Shown piece by piece: positions 8,229 through 17,185 of a stretch of DNA of 64,000 bases. Source of the DNA: JACVRM01 sp963755085 (GTDB taxonomy: Bacteria; Actinomycetota; Thermoleophilia; Gaiellales; Gaiellaceae); contig CAVWIN010000014.1 of NCBI GenBank assembly GCA_963755085.1, forward strand, positions 372,001 to 436,000, written 5' to 3'. The position numbers were made by a program, and so were the translations under genes. The stretch's first letter is position 1; every line of letters starts with the position of its first letter. The notes under the pieces are model-generated. The model was not told the DNA's origin. It was given only the letters and a program-made list of their open reading frames with translations, and ran no database searches.

Positions 8229-8977
8229 ATGCGATGTCCGTGCGGACCGCCTTCCGGTGGCTGGGGACGGTGCTGGTCATGTCGGGGGTGCTCGTCCTCG
8301 CGTGGGTCGTCCTCGTCTGGCAGTGGCAGGATCCGTTCACCGCGCTCTACACCAAGTGGGAGCAGCGCCAGCTGCGCAGCGAGTACGCGCACCGGGTGGC
8401 CGAGTACCGGCCGCCGCGCGTGATCGCGCACAAGAAGAAGCGCGACCTGGCCGCGTACGAGCTGTCGATCGCCGCGGCTGCGCACCGCTACCGGCTCTCG
8501 CTCCACGAGGGCGACCCGATCGGGCGGATCAAGGTCCCGCGCCTCGGCCTCAACATGATCCTCGTCAACGGCACCGACACCGACACGCTGAAGAAGGGAC
8601 CGGCGCGCGACCTGCAGTCGTACCTACCCGGTGAGGGCAAGCTCATCTACATCGCCGGGCACCGCACGACGTATCTGGCGCCGTTCGGGAGCATCGACAA
8701 GCTCCAGCCGGGCGACCCGGTGACGCTCGAGCTGCCCTACGGCGTCTTCAAGTACCGGATCACCGGCCACCGGATCGTCGGCGCGAACGACCTCTCCGTC
8801 CTCAAATCGCACGGCCGCGAGGTGGTCGCGCTCCAGGCGTGCCACCCGCGCTTCTTCGCCACCCACCGTTACATCGCCTATGCACGGCCCGTCAGCGTCA
8901 AGCCGTGGGACGGTGCGCCGTACCGGTACAGCGGCACCGAGCTCGCCGCCCTCGGCCGGCACGCGTTGTCACAATAG
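8225..8977 (+). CDS. Class E sortase
   Basis: 250 aa with one N-terminal membrane helix (about 13-33) and a C-terminal sortase barrel. Catalytic residues are H146 (AGHRTTY), C206 (ALQACHPRF) and an Arg in the following RFFATHR segment. Class E sortases of high-GC actinobacteria cleave LAxTG-like signals and attach proteins to peptidoglycan. No substrate with a sorting signal was found in the window. The start overlaps the upstream stop by 4 nt (ATGA), so the two genes are translationally coupled; ATG 8234 is an alternative start. Confidence 0.88.
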   Translation: MNAMSVRTAFRWLGTVLVMSGVLVLAWVVLVWQWQDPFTALYTKWEQRQLRSEYAHRVAEYRPPRVIAHKKKRDLAAYELSIAAAAHRYRLSLHEGDPIGRIKVPRLGLNMILVNGTDTDTLKKGPARDLQSYLPGEGKLIYIAGHRTTYLAPFGSIDKLQPGDPVTLELPYGVFKYRITGHRIVGANDLSVLKSHGREVVALQACHPRFFATHRYIAYARPVSVKPWDGAPYRYSGTELAALGRHALSQ

Positions 8978-9001
8978 CTAACGACGCCCGGGCGTTAGGG
9001 T
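8978..9001 (+). promoter_or_regulatory. Hairpin after the sortase and -10 box of the next gene
   Basis: CTAACG (8978-8983) and CGTTAG (8993-8998) form a stem immediately after the sortase stop, without a T-run. TAGGGT at 8996-9001 overlaps its right arm and would start transcription at 9008, one base before the GTG of the glycosyltransferase. The element may both attenuate upstream transcription and start the next unit. Confidence 0.4.
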
Positions 9002-9008
9002 TTCGCGC

Positions 9009-9947
9009 GTGATCTCCGTCGTCGTCCCCGTCCACGACGAGGAAGACAGCGTCGAGCCGCTCCTCGACGAGCTGCGCGCCGCCCTCGATCCGCTCGGCAC
9101 GGAGTGGGAGGTGCTCTTCGTCGACGACGGGTCGACGGACGAGACATTCGGCGCGCTCACGCGGCTGCACGACCGCGAACCCGGCATTCGCATCGTCCGG
9201 CTCCGGCGGAACTTCGGGAAAGCGGCCGCGCTCGCCGCCGGCTTCGCCGAGGCGGCCGGCGACGTGGTGGTGACCATCGACGGCGACCTCCAGGACGACC
9301 CGGCCGAGATCCCACGCCTGCTCGCCAAGCTGGACGAGGGCTTCGACCTGGTCTCGGGCTGGAAGACGCGGCGGCGCGACCCGCTGCGGCGGCGGATCGT
9401 CTCGCGCATCTTCAACAGCGTGACCGGCCGCATCTCCGGCCTGCGCCTGCACGACCTCAACTGCGGGCTGAAGGCCTACCGGGTCGAGGTGCTGCGCGGC
9501 CTCCGGCTCTACGGGGAGCTCCACCGCTTCATCCCGGTACTGGCCCACTACCGCGGCTTCCGCGTGGCGGAGGTGTCCGTCAACCACCGGCCACGCGGCC
9601 ACGGCCGCTCCCGCTACGGCATGGAGCGCTACCTGCGCGGCTTCTTCGACCTGCTGACGGTCACGTTCATGGGCCGGTACCGCTACCGGCCGCTGCACCT
9701 CTTCGGCGGCCTCGGGCTGCTGCTCGGCGGGATCGGGTTCGTGCTGCTCGCCTACCTGACCGTCCTGAAGCTGATGGGACGTGCAATCGGGCAGCGCCCG
9801 CTGCTCACGCTCGGCGTGCTGCTGCTCGTCGTTGGCATCCAGCTGTTCTCACTCGGGCTCATCGGCGAGCTCGTCACCTCGCTGCACGAGGAGCGCACGG
9901 GCGATCGGGAGCGCATGGACGCGCTCGTCGACGAGATCGTCGGCTGA
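9009..9947 (+). CDS. GT2 glycosyltransferase, DPM/GtrB-like with two C-terminal membrane helices
   Basis: 312 aa from GTG. The GT-A domain has VVVPVHDEE, the nucleotide site FVDDGSTD, the metal site TIDGDLQDD and the acceptor motif RRNFGKAAAL. Two hydrophobic helices near the C-terminus (about 237-258 and 271-295) match GtrB-type enzymes, which move a sugar from a nucleotide donor to polyprenyl phosphate on the inner membrane face. It heads a three-gene cluster with a GT4 enzyme and a DUF2079 membrane protein, suggesting cell-surface glycan synthesis. The sugar cannot be read from the sequence. Confidence 0.85.
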   Translation: MISVVVPVHDEEDSVEPLLDELRAALDPLGTEWEVLFVDDGSTDETFGALTRLHDREPGIRIVRLRRNFGKAAALAAGFAEAAGDVVVTIDGDLQDDPAEIPRLLAKLDEGFDLVSGWKTRRRDPLRRRIVSRIFNSVTGRISGLRLHDLNCGLKAYRVEVLRGLRLYGELHRFIPVLAHYRGFRVAEVSVNHRPRGHGRSRYGMERYLRGFFDLLTVTFMGRYRYRPLHLFGGLGLLLGGIGFVLLAYLTVLKLMGRAIGQRPLLTLGVLLLVVGIQLFSLGLIGELVTSLHEERTGDRERMDALVDEIVG

Positions 9948-9950
9948 CGG

Positions 9951-10997
9951 TTGCGGGTCCTGTTCTTCGGGACGTATGAGCGCGACTACCCGCGCAACGC
10001 CCAGGTGGCGGCTGCCCTGCGGCGGGCGGGCGTCGAGGTCGCCGAGCGCCACGAGCCCGTGTGGACGGGCGGCGAGCAGTGGCGCGCCGGCGCGCGCACC
10101 GTCTTGCGGCTGCTCGCCGCCGAAACACGGCTGGCGCTCGGCCCGCGGACCGACGCCGACGCCGTGCTCGTCGGCTACCCGGGCCACCTCGACCTCGCGG
10201 CGGCGCGGCGGGTGGCCGGCCGCGCGCCCGTGGTGTTCAACCCGCTCGTCTCGCTGTGGGACACGCTCGTGGAGGACCGTGGCCGCTTTCGCGACGGGAG
10301 CACCGCGGCGCGGGCACTGCGGCGACTCGACCGCCGGGCGCTGCGGGCGGCCGACCTCGTCGTCGCCGACACGCGCGCGAACGCCGAGCACATGGCGGCA
10401 CTCGCCGGGCTCGAGCGGGTGGAGGTGTGCTTCGTCGGCGCCGAGGAGCGGCTCTTCATGCCCGCCGAGGTCGAGCGCGAGCCGGCGACCGTGCTCTTCG
10501 TCGGCAAGCTGATCCCCCTCCACGGGCTGGAGACGATCCTCGCCGCCGCTCGGCTCGCCCCTGAGCTCCGCTTCCGTATCGTCGGCGACGGGCAGCTCCG
10601 CGGACTGCTCGACGACCGCCCCGCCAACGTCGAGCACGTGCCGTGGGTGCCGTACGAGCAGCTGCCCGGCGAGCTGCACCGCACGACGTGCGCGCTCGGA
10701 GTCTTCGGCACGTCGACGAAGGCGGCCCGGGTGATCCCGAACAAGGCGTTCCAGGCGATCGCCTGCGCGACGCCGCTCGTCACCGGCGACACGACCGCGG
10801 CACGCGAGCTCCTGGTCGACGGCGAGAGCGCCCTGCTCGTGCCGCCCGGCGACGCCGAGGCGCTGGCGGCGGCCGTCACCCGCGTCTGCCAGGACGCCGA
10901 CGACCTCGGCGCAGGGGGCCTGGCCGCCTACCGCGAGCACGCGAGCGAGGAGGTGCTCGGCCGCCGCTGGCGCTCGCTCATCGAGGGCCTCCTGTGA
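9951..10997 (+). CDS. GT4-family glycosyltransferase
   Basis: 348 aa from TTG, 3 nt after the preceding stop. GT-B fold: the N-terminal acceptor domain starts RVLFFGTYERDYPRN, and the donor domain contains TVLFVGKLIPLHGLETILAA, RIVGDGQL and IPNKAFQAIACATPLVTGD, the glycosyltransferase group 1 pattern. It probably acts on a lipid-linked glycan with its neighbours. Its stop overlaps the DUF2079 GTG. Start choice rests on the sequence beginning directly with the first beta-strand; no Shine-Dalgarno sequence is evident. Confidence 0.85.
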   Translation: MRVLFFGTYERDYPRNAQVAAALRRAGVEVAERHEPVWTGGEQWRAGARTVLRLLAAETRLALGPRTDADAVLVGYPGHLDLAAARRVAGRAPVVFNPLVSLWDTLVEDRGRFRDGSTAARALRRLDRRALRAADLVVADTRANAEHMAALAGLERVEVCFVGAEERLFMPAEVEREPATVLFVGKLIPLHGLETILAAARLAPELRFRIVGDGQLRGLLDDRPANVEHVPWVPYEQLPGELHRTTCALGVFGTSTKAARVIPNKAFQAIACATPLVTGDTTAARELLVDGESALLVPPGDAEALAAAVTRVCQDADDLGAGGLAAYREHASEEVLGRRWRSLIEGLL

Positions 10998-12424
10998 CCG
11001 CCCGCCGACTGCTCTGGGCAGCGATGGCGGCCTACGGGGCCGGCTTCGCCGCGCTGTCCGCGCTCCGCCACCGCGCGTTCGAGACCGGCCGCTTCGACCT
11101 CGGCAACATGGTGCAGGCGGTCTGGTCGACGGCGCACGGCCATCCGCTCCAGATGACGAACCTCCAGGGCGAGCAGGTCTCGCGCCTGGGCTCGCACGTC
11201 GATCCACTGCTGGCGGCGTTCGCGCCGGCGTGGTGGGTCTGGCCGCGCCCTGAGCTGCTGCTCGTGGTGCAGGCGGTCGCCGTCGCGCTCGGCGCGCTGC
11301 CGGTGTTCTGGCTCGCACGCAAGCACCTGCGCTCGGAGACTGCAGCGCTCGGCTTCGCCCTCGCCTACCTGCTCTACCCGCCGATCCAGTGGGCGACGCT
11401 GAGCGAGTTCCACCCGGTCGTGCTCAGCTGCCCGCTGCTGCTCTTCGCGCTCTGGTACCTCGACGAGGATCGGCTCGTCATGTTCGCCGTCTTCGCAATC
11501 CTGGCCGCGCTCGGCAAGGAGGAGATCGGGCTCGTGATCGCCGCAGCCGGGATCTGGTACGGCTTCTCGCACCATCGGCTGCGCGCGGGCGTCGTGATCG
11601 CGGTGCTCGGCGTGGCGGCGACGGCCATCGCGGTGGACGTCGTCGTGCCCCACTTCCACGAGGGCCCGTCGCCGTTCCTGGGGCGCTACCGGGCGGTCGG
11701 GGGGACGCCCAGCGGCGTGTTGAAGAACCTCGTCACCGACCCCGGCGTCGTGCTCGGCAAGGCGTTCGACGCGCGCGGCATCCGCTACTTCTTGGCGCTG
11801 ATCCTGCCGCTCGCCGGGCTGTCGCTGGTCGCCCCGCTCGCGCTGCTGATCGCCGCGCCCGAGATAGCTCTGAACCTGCTCTCGTCGGTCACGACACAGC
11901 AGTCGATCGAGCAGCATTACGCGGCCGGCGTGACGCCCGGGCTCGTCGTCGCGGCGGTGTTCGGCGCGAAGCGGCTCGTGCGCTACGGGCAGCCGGCGGC
12001 GATCGTGGCGAGCGTCGCCGTCGCCGCCGGGCTCGTCGCGAACCTCGACCTGGGAGCGCTGCCGTGGAAGCACCAGGTGCGGAAGCTGATCTCCGTGTCG
12101 GCGCACGACGACGCGGCTCGGCGGGTGCTCGCCCGTGTGCCGGCGGGTGCGGCGGTGAGCGCGACGAACACCCTCGGCGCGCATCTCTCGGCGCGGCGCC
12201 GGATCCTCAGCTTCCCGCGGACGGGCGGTGTCAATTGGGTGGCCATCGATTCAACCCGGCCGAGCATCCTCGACCGCGCCAGCCCGGGCGTGGACGGCAC
12301 TCGTGCGGTCGCCGCGCTCCGGCGCAACCCGCGCTGGCGTCTGGTCGCCTCCGACGACGGCGTCCTGCTGTTCGTCAGAGCGGGATCGCCTGCGGCAAGA
12401 GGTATACCGACAGCGCAACCGTGA
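10994..12424 (+). CDS. DUF2079 polytopic membrane protein
   Basis: 476 aa from a GTG overlapping the GT4 stop. About nine to ten membrane helices. The first luminal-type loop has RFDLGNMVQAVWSTAHGHPLQ and SRLGSHVDPLL, typical of DUF2079, which resembles GT-C glycosyltransferases that use polyprenol-phosphate sugars. Together with the GtrB-like gene this suggests a donor-transferase pair. Its last 50 bp are antisense to the 3' end of the small membrane ORF on the other strand. Family assignment is good; the enzyme role is inferred. Confidence 0.8.
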   Translation: MTARRLLWAAMAAYGAGFAALSALRHRAFETGRFDLGNMVQAVWSTAHGHPLQMTNLQGEQVSRLGSHVDPLLAAFAPAWWVWPRPELLLVVQAVAVALGALPVFWLARKHLRSETAALGFALAYLLYPPIQWATLSEFHPVVLSCPLLLFALWYLDEDRLVMFAVFAILAALGKEEIGLVIAAAGIWYGFSHHRLRAGVVIAVLGVAATAIAVDVVVPHFHEGPSPFLGRYRAVGGTPSGVLKNLVTDPGVVLGKAFDARGIRYFLALILPLAGLSLVAPLALLIAAPEIALNLLSSVTTQQSIEQHYAAGVTPGLVVAAVFGAKRLVRYGQPAAIVASVAVAAGLVANLDLGALPWKHQVRKLISVSAHDDAARRVLARVPAGAAVSATNTLGAHLSARRRILSFPRTGGVNWVAIDSTRPSILDRASPGVDGTRAVAALRRNPRWRLVASDDGVLLFVRAGSPAARGIPTAQP

Positions 12425-12713
12425 GCCACTGCGCCGTGCGGTCATCCTCGGAGCCGGCGAGGGTGACCGGCCAGGCCAAGTACCAGACCACGAGCCATGG
12501 TGTTGTCAGTAGGAGCAACGCCGACGTGAGCCCCAGCCGGGCGCGCCCGCCGGCCGCCTGGCGCGCGAGCCAGACGTAGGCGACCAGCGCAACCGCGGCG
12601 AGGGCGAGGAACGCCCAGGACCAGACGTGGTCGCCGCGTGGGTGGCCGCCGTGCAGCGGCTCGAGCATGGAGCCGTCCGGCCAGGCGAGCATGGCGGCGG
12701 CAAGCGTGAGCAC
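12375..12713 (-). CDS. Small membrane protein resembling the C-terminal end of a GT-C glycosyltransferase
   Basis: 112 aa from GTG 12713, starting 38 nt after the PBP stop. About three to four hydrophobic helices, with TPWLVVWYLAWPVTLA and WLTVALSVYLLP. That pattern is usual at the C-terminus of GT-C mannosyltransferases (PWYxxWxLP), so this may be the remnant of a larger deleted gene. It may also be a genuine small protein at the end of the PBP operon. The 3' end overlaps the convergent DUF2079 gene by 50 bp. Coding status is moderately supported. Confidence 0.45.
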   Translation of the reverse strand: MLTLAAAMLAWPDGSMLEPLHGGHPRGDHVWSWAFLALAAVALVAYVWLARQAAGGRARLGLTSALLLLTTPWLVVWYLAWPVTLAGSEDDRTAQWLTVALSVYLLPQAIPL

Positions 12714-12750
12714 TGCCGTCGCGACCCCGGCCGCGACCGCGGCTCGCGGG

Positions 12751-14772
12751 CTAGCCGCCGTAGCTCGAGTAGTAGCCCCCGACCTGCCACTGGTACTGGC
12801 CGCGGTAGTACGACAGCCAGTCCGGCGTCCCGCGCGGCGCCGGGAAGCCGCGGTCCGGCGTGCCGATCGTGGCCTTCTCCATGTAGTCGTGCCAGATCTC
12901 CGCCGGGAAGGTGCCGCCCGCGACCGCGATGCCGTGCACGTCGGTCATCGGGATCTCGCCGCGCGGGTAGCCGACCCACACAGCGGTGGTCAGGCTCGGC
13001 GTGTAGCCGCAGAACCACGCGTCCGCATGGTTCTCGGTCGTTCCGGTCTTGCCCGCGGCAGGCCGGCCGTAGTTGGCCGCGACGCCCGTGCCCGACTGGA
13101 TGTTCTCGCCCAGGATGCGCGTGACCTCGGCCGCCACCCAGTCCGGGATCGCCCGGTGCTGGTCGGGCACGCCCCACCCAGCGTCGCGATCAATCGTGCC
13201 GTCGCTCAGCACGACCTTGCGAATCCCGGTCGGCCGCGACGCGATGCCGCCGTCGGCGAAGGTCGCGTAGGCGGACGTCATCTCCAGCGGCGAGACCGCG
13301 ATCGAGCCGAGCCCCATCGACGGGTACGGCGGCAGAGGCGTCGTGACGCCAAGGTTGTGCGCCGTCTCGGCGACGTTCTCCGGGCCGACGTCGAGCGTCA
13401 GGCGCGCGTACACGCTGTTGTCCGACTTGAGCGTGGCGCTCTCGATGCTGATCGGGCCCGAATAGGTGTCGTCGTAGGTGTGGACGTTCCACGGGAGGGA
13501 GAGCGGGTCCGGCTGGTAGCTGAAGGGTGCCGAGAGGTACGAGGTCGTCGCCGGGTTGATGCCCTGCTTGATCGCCGTCGCCAGCACGAACGCCTTGAAC
13601 GTCGATCCCGCCTGGCGGCGCGCCTGCGAGGCGAGGTTGAAGTCGTTCTCGCGCCGTCCCGGCACGACCGCCGTCATGGCCTTGATCTGGCCGTTCTGCG
13701 GGTCGATTGTCACGACGGCGGCGGCCGGGTCGGTGCCGAGGTTCAGCCGGCCGCGGATGGCGTTCGCCGCCTGCCGCTGCAGCCGGAGGTCGACGGTGGT
13801 GTAGACCTTGAGCCCGCCCGTGCGCACCGTGCTGGCGCCGTATTGCGCAACCAGCTCGTCGTACACGTAGTTGAAGAAGTAGCGGTCGCGCGGGCTGACG
13901 GCGCTGATGTCGTACTTGCGCCGCCCGTCGCGGAGCCCGAGCGGCGACTGCGCCGCCTGCAGGTACTGGCGCCGCGTGACGTCGCCGTTGTCGAGCATGG
14001 CGCGTAAGACCTCGTTCCTCCGGTCCAACGCGAGCTCCGGATGGAGGAACGGGTCGTAGTCCGACGGGGCCTGCGTGAGCCCGGCCAGCAGCGCCGCCTG
14101 GGCCGGGGTGAGGTAGCGCGGCTTCTCGTTGAAGTAGGTCTGCGCGGCCGCCTTCACGCCGTATGCGTGATTGCCGTAGTAGACGGCGTTCAGGTACTCG
14201 TCGAGGATCCAGGCCTTCGAGCGCGTATCGCTCAGTTTGATGGCGAGGCACGCCTCTTTTATCTTGCGGTCGAGCGTCCGCTGGTTCGAGATCGGATAGA
14301 GGTTGCGGACAAGCTGCTGGGTGATGGTCGACGCGCCCTGGACCGCACGACCCGCCTGGATGTCCTTCACGGCGGCGCGCAGAATGCCCTCCCAGTCGAC
14401 GCCGCCGTGCTGGTAGAAGCGCCGGTCTTCGATCGCGATCGTCGCGCGCTGCATCCAGCTCGAGACGTTCTGCAGCGCGATCACCTGGCGGTTGCGCTCC
14501 GTGGGGATCGAGCCGAGGATCGCCCCGTTGCCGTCATAGACGATCGAGTTCTGGCCCTGCGACACGGGCTGAAGGGAGTTGAGGCTGCAGTTGTTCAGTG
14601 CGGCCGCAGCGCCGCCGAAGGTTGCGGCGACAAGCCCGAAGGCGACGAGCAGGCAGATGCCGAGGATGACGAGCGTGCGGCGGCGACGCTGAGCGGCGCG
14701 CTCCCGCCGGCGCCTGCGGCGGCGCTGGCCCGGCACGAGCTCGGGGCGCCGTAACCTCGAAGGCGGGCTCAC
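12751..14772 (-). CDS. Class A penicillin-binding protein (PBP1A-type)
   Basis: 673 aa. A basic cytoplasmic tail (RRRRRERAAQRRRR) precedes one membrane helix (about 31-55). The GT51 transglycosylase domain has catalytic Glu in IEDRRFYQHGG and the QGASTITQQLVRN motif. The transpeptidase domain has the active serine in AGSTFKAFV (SxxK), SDN for SxN and AGKTGT for KTG. It polymerises lipid II and cross-links peptidoglycan outside the membrane. It overlaps the MscS stop by 4 nt, so MscS and PBP are coupled. All catalytic motifs are intact; the C-terminal extension is short and rich in Tyr, Ser and Gly. Confidence 0.95.
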   Translation of the reverse strand: MSPPSRLRRPELVPGQRRRRRRRERAAQRRRRTLVILGICLLVAFGLVAATFGGAAAALNNCSLNSLQPVSQGQNSIVYDGNGAILGSIPTERNRQVIALQNVSSWMQRATIAIEDRRFYQHGGVDWEGILRAAVKDIQAGRAVQGASTITQQLVRNLYPISNQRTLDRKIKEACLAIKLSDTRSKAWILDEYLNAVYYGNHAYGVKAAAQTYFNEKPRYLTPAQAALLAGLTQAPSDYDPFLHPELALDRRNEVLRAMLDNGDVTRRQYLQAAQSPLGLRDGRRKYDISAVSPRDRYFFNYVYDELVAQYGASTVRTGGLKVYTTVDLRLQRQAANAIRGRLNLGTDPAAAVVTIDPQNGQIKAMTAVVPGRRENDFNLASQARRQAGSTFKAFVLATAIKQGINPATTSYLSAPFSYQPDPLSLPWNVHTYDDTYSGPISIESATLKSDNSVYARLTLDVGPENVAETAHNLGVTTPLPPYPSMGLGSIAVSPLEMTSAYATFADGGIASRPTGIRKVVLSDGTIDRDAGWGVPDQHRAIPDWVAAEVTRILGENIQSGTGVAANYGRPAAGKTGTTENHADAWFCGYTPSLTTAVWVGYPRGEIPMTDVHGIAVAGGTFPAEIWHDYMEKATIGTPDRGFPAPRGTPDWLSYYRGQYQWQVGGYYSSYGG

Positions 14773-15482
14773 GACAGGACGCCGGCCTCACGCAGGCGAG
14801 CGTGCGCGCGGATGCGCAGGTCACTCGCGAGCCGGTCGGCCGCGGCGGCATCGGGTGCCGGAGCGCGTACGGTGACCGTCGCGACGCCGTCCAGCGCCGT
14901 CACCGAGACGTCGGCGTCGGTTTCTGAGCGCAACAGGTCCACGACCTGCGCGAGATCCTTGTCAAGCGGTACCTGCACGGTGATCTGGGCAACCTTCTCG
15001 CGGCTGACGATCGTGGAGTTGTGGATGGTATCCGAGGCCAATTTGCTGTTCGGCACGATCACTCGGTCTCCGCCCGACGTGCGGATGAACGTGTAGGTCA
15101 GGCCGATCTCCTCGACGACGCCCTCCTCGCCGGCCACGGAGACGCGATCGCCGAGGCGCAGCGGCTGCGCGAAGGCGATGAACAGCCCGGCGACGAAGTT
15201 GGAGAGCGTCGACTGGGCCGCGAAGCCGACGATGAGCGCGACGATCGCCGTGGAGGCGAGCACGCCGCCCGCGATCGCGCGTACGGACGGGATGACGAGC
15301 AGCGCCGAGAGGATCCCGAATGCGACGATCGCGACCATGACGGTGCGGCGCAGCACGCGGTAGCGCGTGACCGCCTCCGGCGCGAGCTCGCGCCTGGCCA
15401 TCCAGCGGTCGACGAGCTTGGCGATGATCGCCGCTGCCACGATTGCGGCAAGGGCCACGGCGGCGCGCGTCAGCGAGGGCAT
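14769..15482 (-). CDS. MscS-family mechanosensitive channel
   Basis: 237 aa. Two or three N-terminal membrane helices (about 5-22, 45-66 and 70-110) lead into a Gly/Ala-rich pore helix (IVALIVGFAAQSTLSNFVAGLFIAF), then the beta domain (LGDRVSVAGEEGVVEEIGLTYTFIRTSGGDRVIVPNSKL in the family pattern) and a short alpha/beta tail. Such channels release solutes on hypo-osmotic shock. It lies upstream of, and overlaps, the PBP gene, a sensible partnership for turgor and wall synthesis. The pore-lining sequence is typical of minimal MscS homologues. Confidence 0.88.
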   Translation of the reverse strand: MPSLTRAAVALAAIVAAAIIAKLVDRWMARRELAPEAVTRYRVLRRTVMVAIVAFGILSALLVIPSVRAIAGGVLASTAIVALIVGFAAQSTLSNFVAGLFIAFAQPLRLGDRVSVAGEEGVVEEIGLTYTFIRTSGGDRVIVPNSKLASDTIHNSTIVSREKVAQITVQVPLDKDLAQVVDLLRSETDADVSVTALDGVATVTVRAPAPDAAAADRLASDLRIRAHARLREAGVLS

Positions 15483-15515
15483 GCCGCTTCTTTACGTGCG
15501 CGGTCGGACGGGCAG

Positions 15516-15920
15516 CTAGTCCGTGAGCGGCTTGCGGCCCGCGAAGCCCTCCTCGGCCGTGTGCCACCAGCCGATCTCCGGCTCGCCCACCCGCCAGCAG
15601 AGCAGCACCACGTCGCCGTCGCGCTCGGACGGGAAGTCAACGAGGCCGGTGTCGAGGTCCTTGACCTGAACGCCAGCGGCCTGAATCCGAGCCACGCACT
15701 CGGCCAGCGCCGTCTGCTCGTGCCGCACAGCCTCCGTGCGCGCCTCGGCCGACCGGGGATCGAACCCATGCCCGTTCCCGGCCGCCGCCACCGCGAGCGC
15801 CTCGTGCTCCTGCTCGAGCTCGCGCAGCGCCCGGCGGCGGCGCACCATCTCCTCGGCGAGCGGACGAACGGTCTCGAGCGCCTCGTTCGCTTCCTGCACG
15901 CTGAACAGCCGGTCGGCCAC
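15516..15920 (-). CDS. DUF2203 family protein
   Basis: 134 aa from GTG. An N-terminal helical hairpin (FSVQEANEALETVRPLAEEMVRRRRALREL) is followed by the DUF2203 signature: VKDLDTGLVDFPS, VLLCWRVGEPEIGWWHTAEEGFAGR. The function of the family is unknown; the predicted coiled coil suggests a protein-binding role. It starts 22 bp from the divergent mannosyltransferase gene, and 33 bp separate its stop from the MscS start, so it probably leads the MscS-PBP operon. Confidence 0.85.
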   Translation of the reverse strand: MADRLFSVQEANEALETVRPLAEEMVRRRRALRELEQEHEALAVAAAGNGHGFDPRSAEARTEAVRHEQTALAECVARIQAAGVQVKDLDTGLVDFPSERDGDVVLLCWRVGEPEIGWWHTAEEGFAGRKPLTD

Positions 15921-15942
15921 GGGCCGTTATCATCGGCGCGTC
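15921..15942. promoter_or_regulatory. 22-bp divergent promoter between DUF2203 and the mannosyltransferase
   Basis: Only 22 bp separate the two GTG codons. TATCAT at 15928-15933 (plus) predicts a start at 15940, three bases before the plus GTG. On the minus strand TGATAA (15932-15927) sits at -12 to -7 of the DUF2203 GTG. It has the same spacer length as two other divergent pairs here, but the minus -10 is weaker. Confidence 0.4.
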
Positions 15943-17185
15943 GTGGGCGTCGGTCAACGGGTGCGCACCGCCCGCGCGCGGGACTCCGAGGCGCACCGGC
16001 CGGCGGCCGCGCGGAATCCGGCCGTCGAGATCTTCCTGTGGAGCCGGGCCGCGATCTGGCTCGCCGGCCCTGCTCGCGCTCACCGCGCTCGACGGCAGCC
16101 GGAACCCGAAGGCGTGGAAGTGGGACGACCCCGCCCTGACCCACGATCTGGGCCGCGCCACCGACGTGTGGGCACGCTGGGACAGCGTCTGGTTCCTCCG
16201 CATCGCCGAGCACGGCTATGGCGCACACGCCCACGATGCGGCCTTCTTCCCGCTCTATCCCGGGAGCGTCGCGCTGCTCGGGCGGTTGCTCGGGGGCCAC
16301 TACATCCTGGCCGGGATCGCGATCTCGCTGGCGTGCGGGCTCGCCGCCTTCATGCTGCTCTACCGCCTGGCGGAGACGCAGCTCGGCGCCGACGGCGCGC
16401 GGCGCACCGTCCTGTACGTCGCCGTGTTCCCAATGTCGCTGTTCCTCGGCGCCGTGTACACGGAGTCGCTCTTTCTGCTGCTCGCGGTGGGCGCCTTCCT
16501 GCTCGCCGAGCGCGGTCGCTTCCTCGAAGCCGGTGCCCTCTGCGGGCTCGCGCTGCTGACACGGCCCGCCGCGGTCGCCCTGCTGCCGGCGGTCGCGGTG
16601 CTGGCCTGGCGGTCGGGAGGGCTGCGAGCCGTGGCACGGCTTGCGGTCGCGCCGGCCGCGTTCTGCGTCTACCCGCTCGTGCTCTGGGCCGAGGTCGGGC
16701 ACCCGCTGGCGTTCCTGAGCGCGCAACGCCACTGGCGCCACTTCTCGCCGGCCGGGCCGCTCGGCGGCGTGTGGGACGGGCTCCGCTCCGCCGTTGCCGG
16801 CGTGCGCCAGCTCTGGGTCGGCGACGGCGGCCACGTCTACTGGCCCTCGGTGCATGACTGGACGCCGCTGCAGACGGCGGCCGTGAACCTGACGAACCTC
16901 GCCTTCCTCGCCCTCTTCGTCGCGCTCGCCGTCATCGCGTGGCGCCGCTTCGGTGCGCCCTACGGGCTCTTCGCAGCGCTGAGCCTGGCGCTGCCGTTGG
17001 CCTCGCCGAGCGGCGGCTGGCCCCTCGAGTCGCTCCCGCGCTTCGGTCTCGTCGTCTTCCCGTTCTTCCTCGCGCTGGCGTCGCTCGGCGGGCGACCCCG
17101 CCTGCACGTCGCGATCGTTTCCGTGAGCTCGATGCTGCTCGGCCTCTTCATCGTCCAGTGGGCGCTCTGGCAGTGGGTGGCGTGA
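15943..17185 (+). CDS. PIG-V-like GT-C mannosyltransferase (one frameshift)
   Basis: GTG 15943 opens a frame reading EIFLWSRAAIWLAG; the homology then continues one base later as LLALTALDGSRN and DVWARWDSVWFLRIAEHGYG. Removing one C near 16066-16070 restores 413 aa. The WARWDSVWFLRIAEHGY loop and AFFPLYPG are signatures of the PIG-V family (COG5542), membrane mannosyltransferases using polyprenol-phosphate mannose. About nine membrane helices follow. A DPM-type gene that could supply the donor lies at 61,967-62,683. It is followed without gap by HAD and CPBP genes. Confidence 0.8.
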
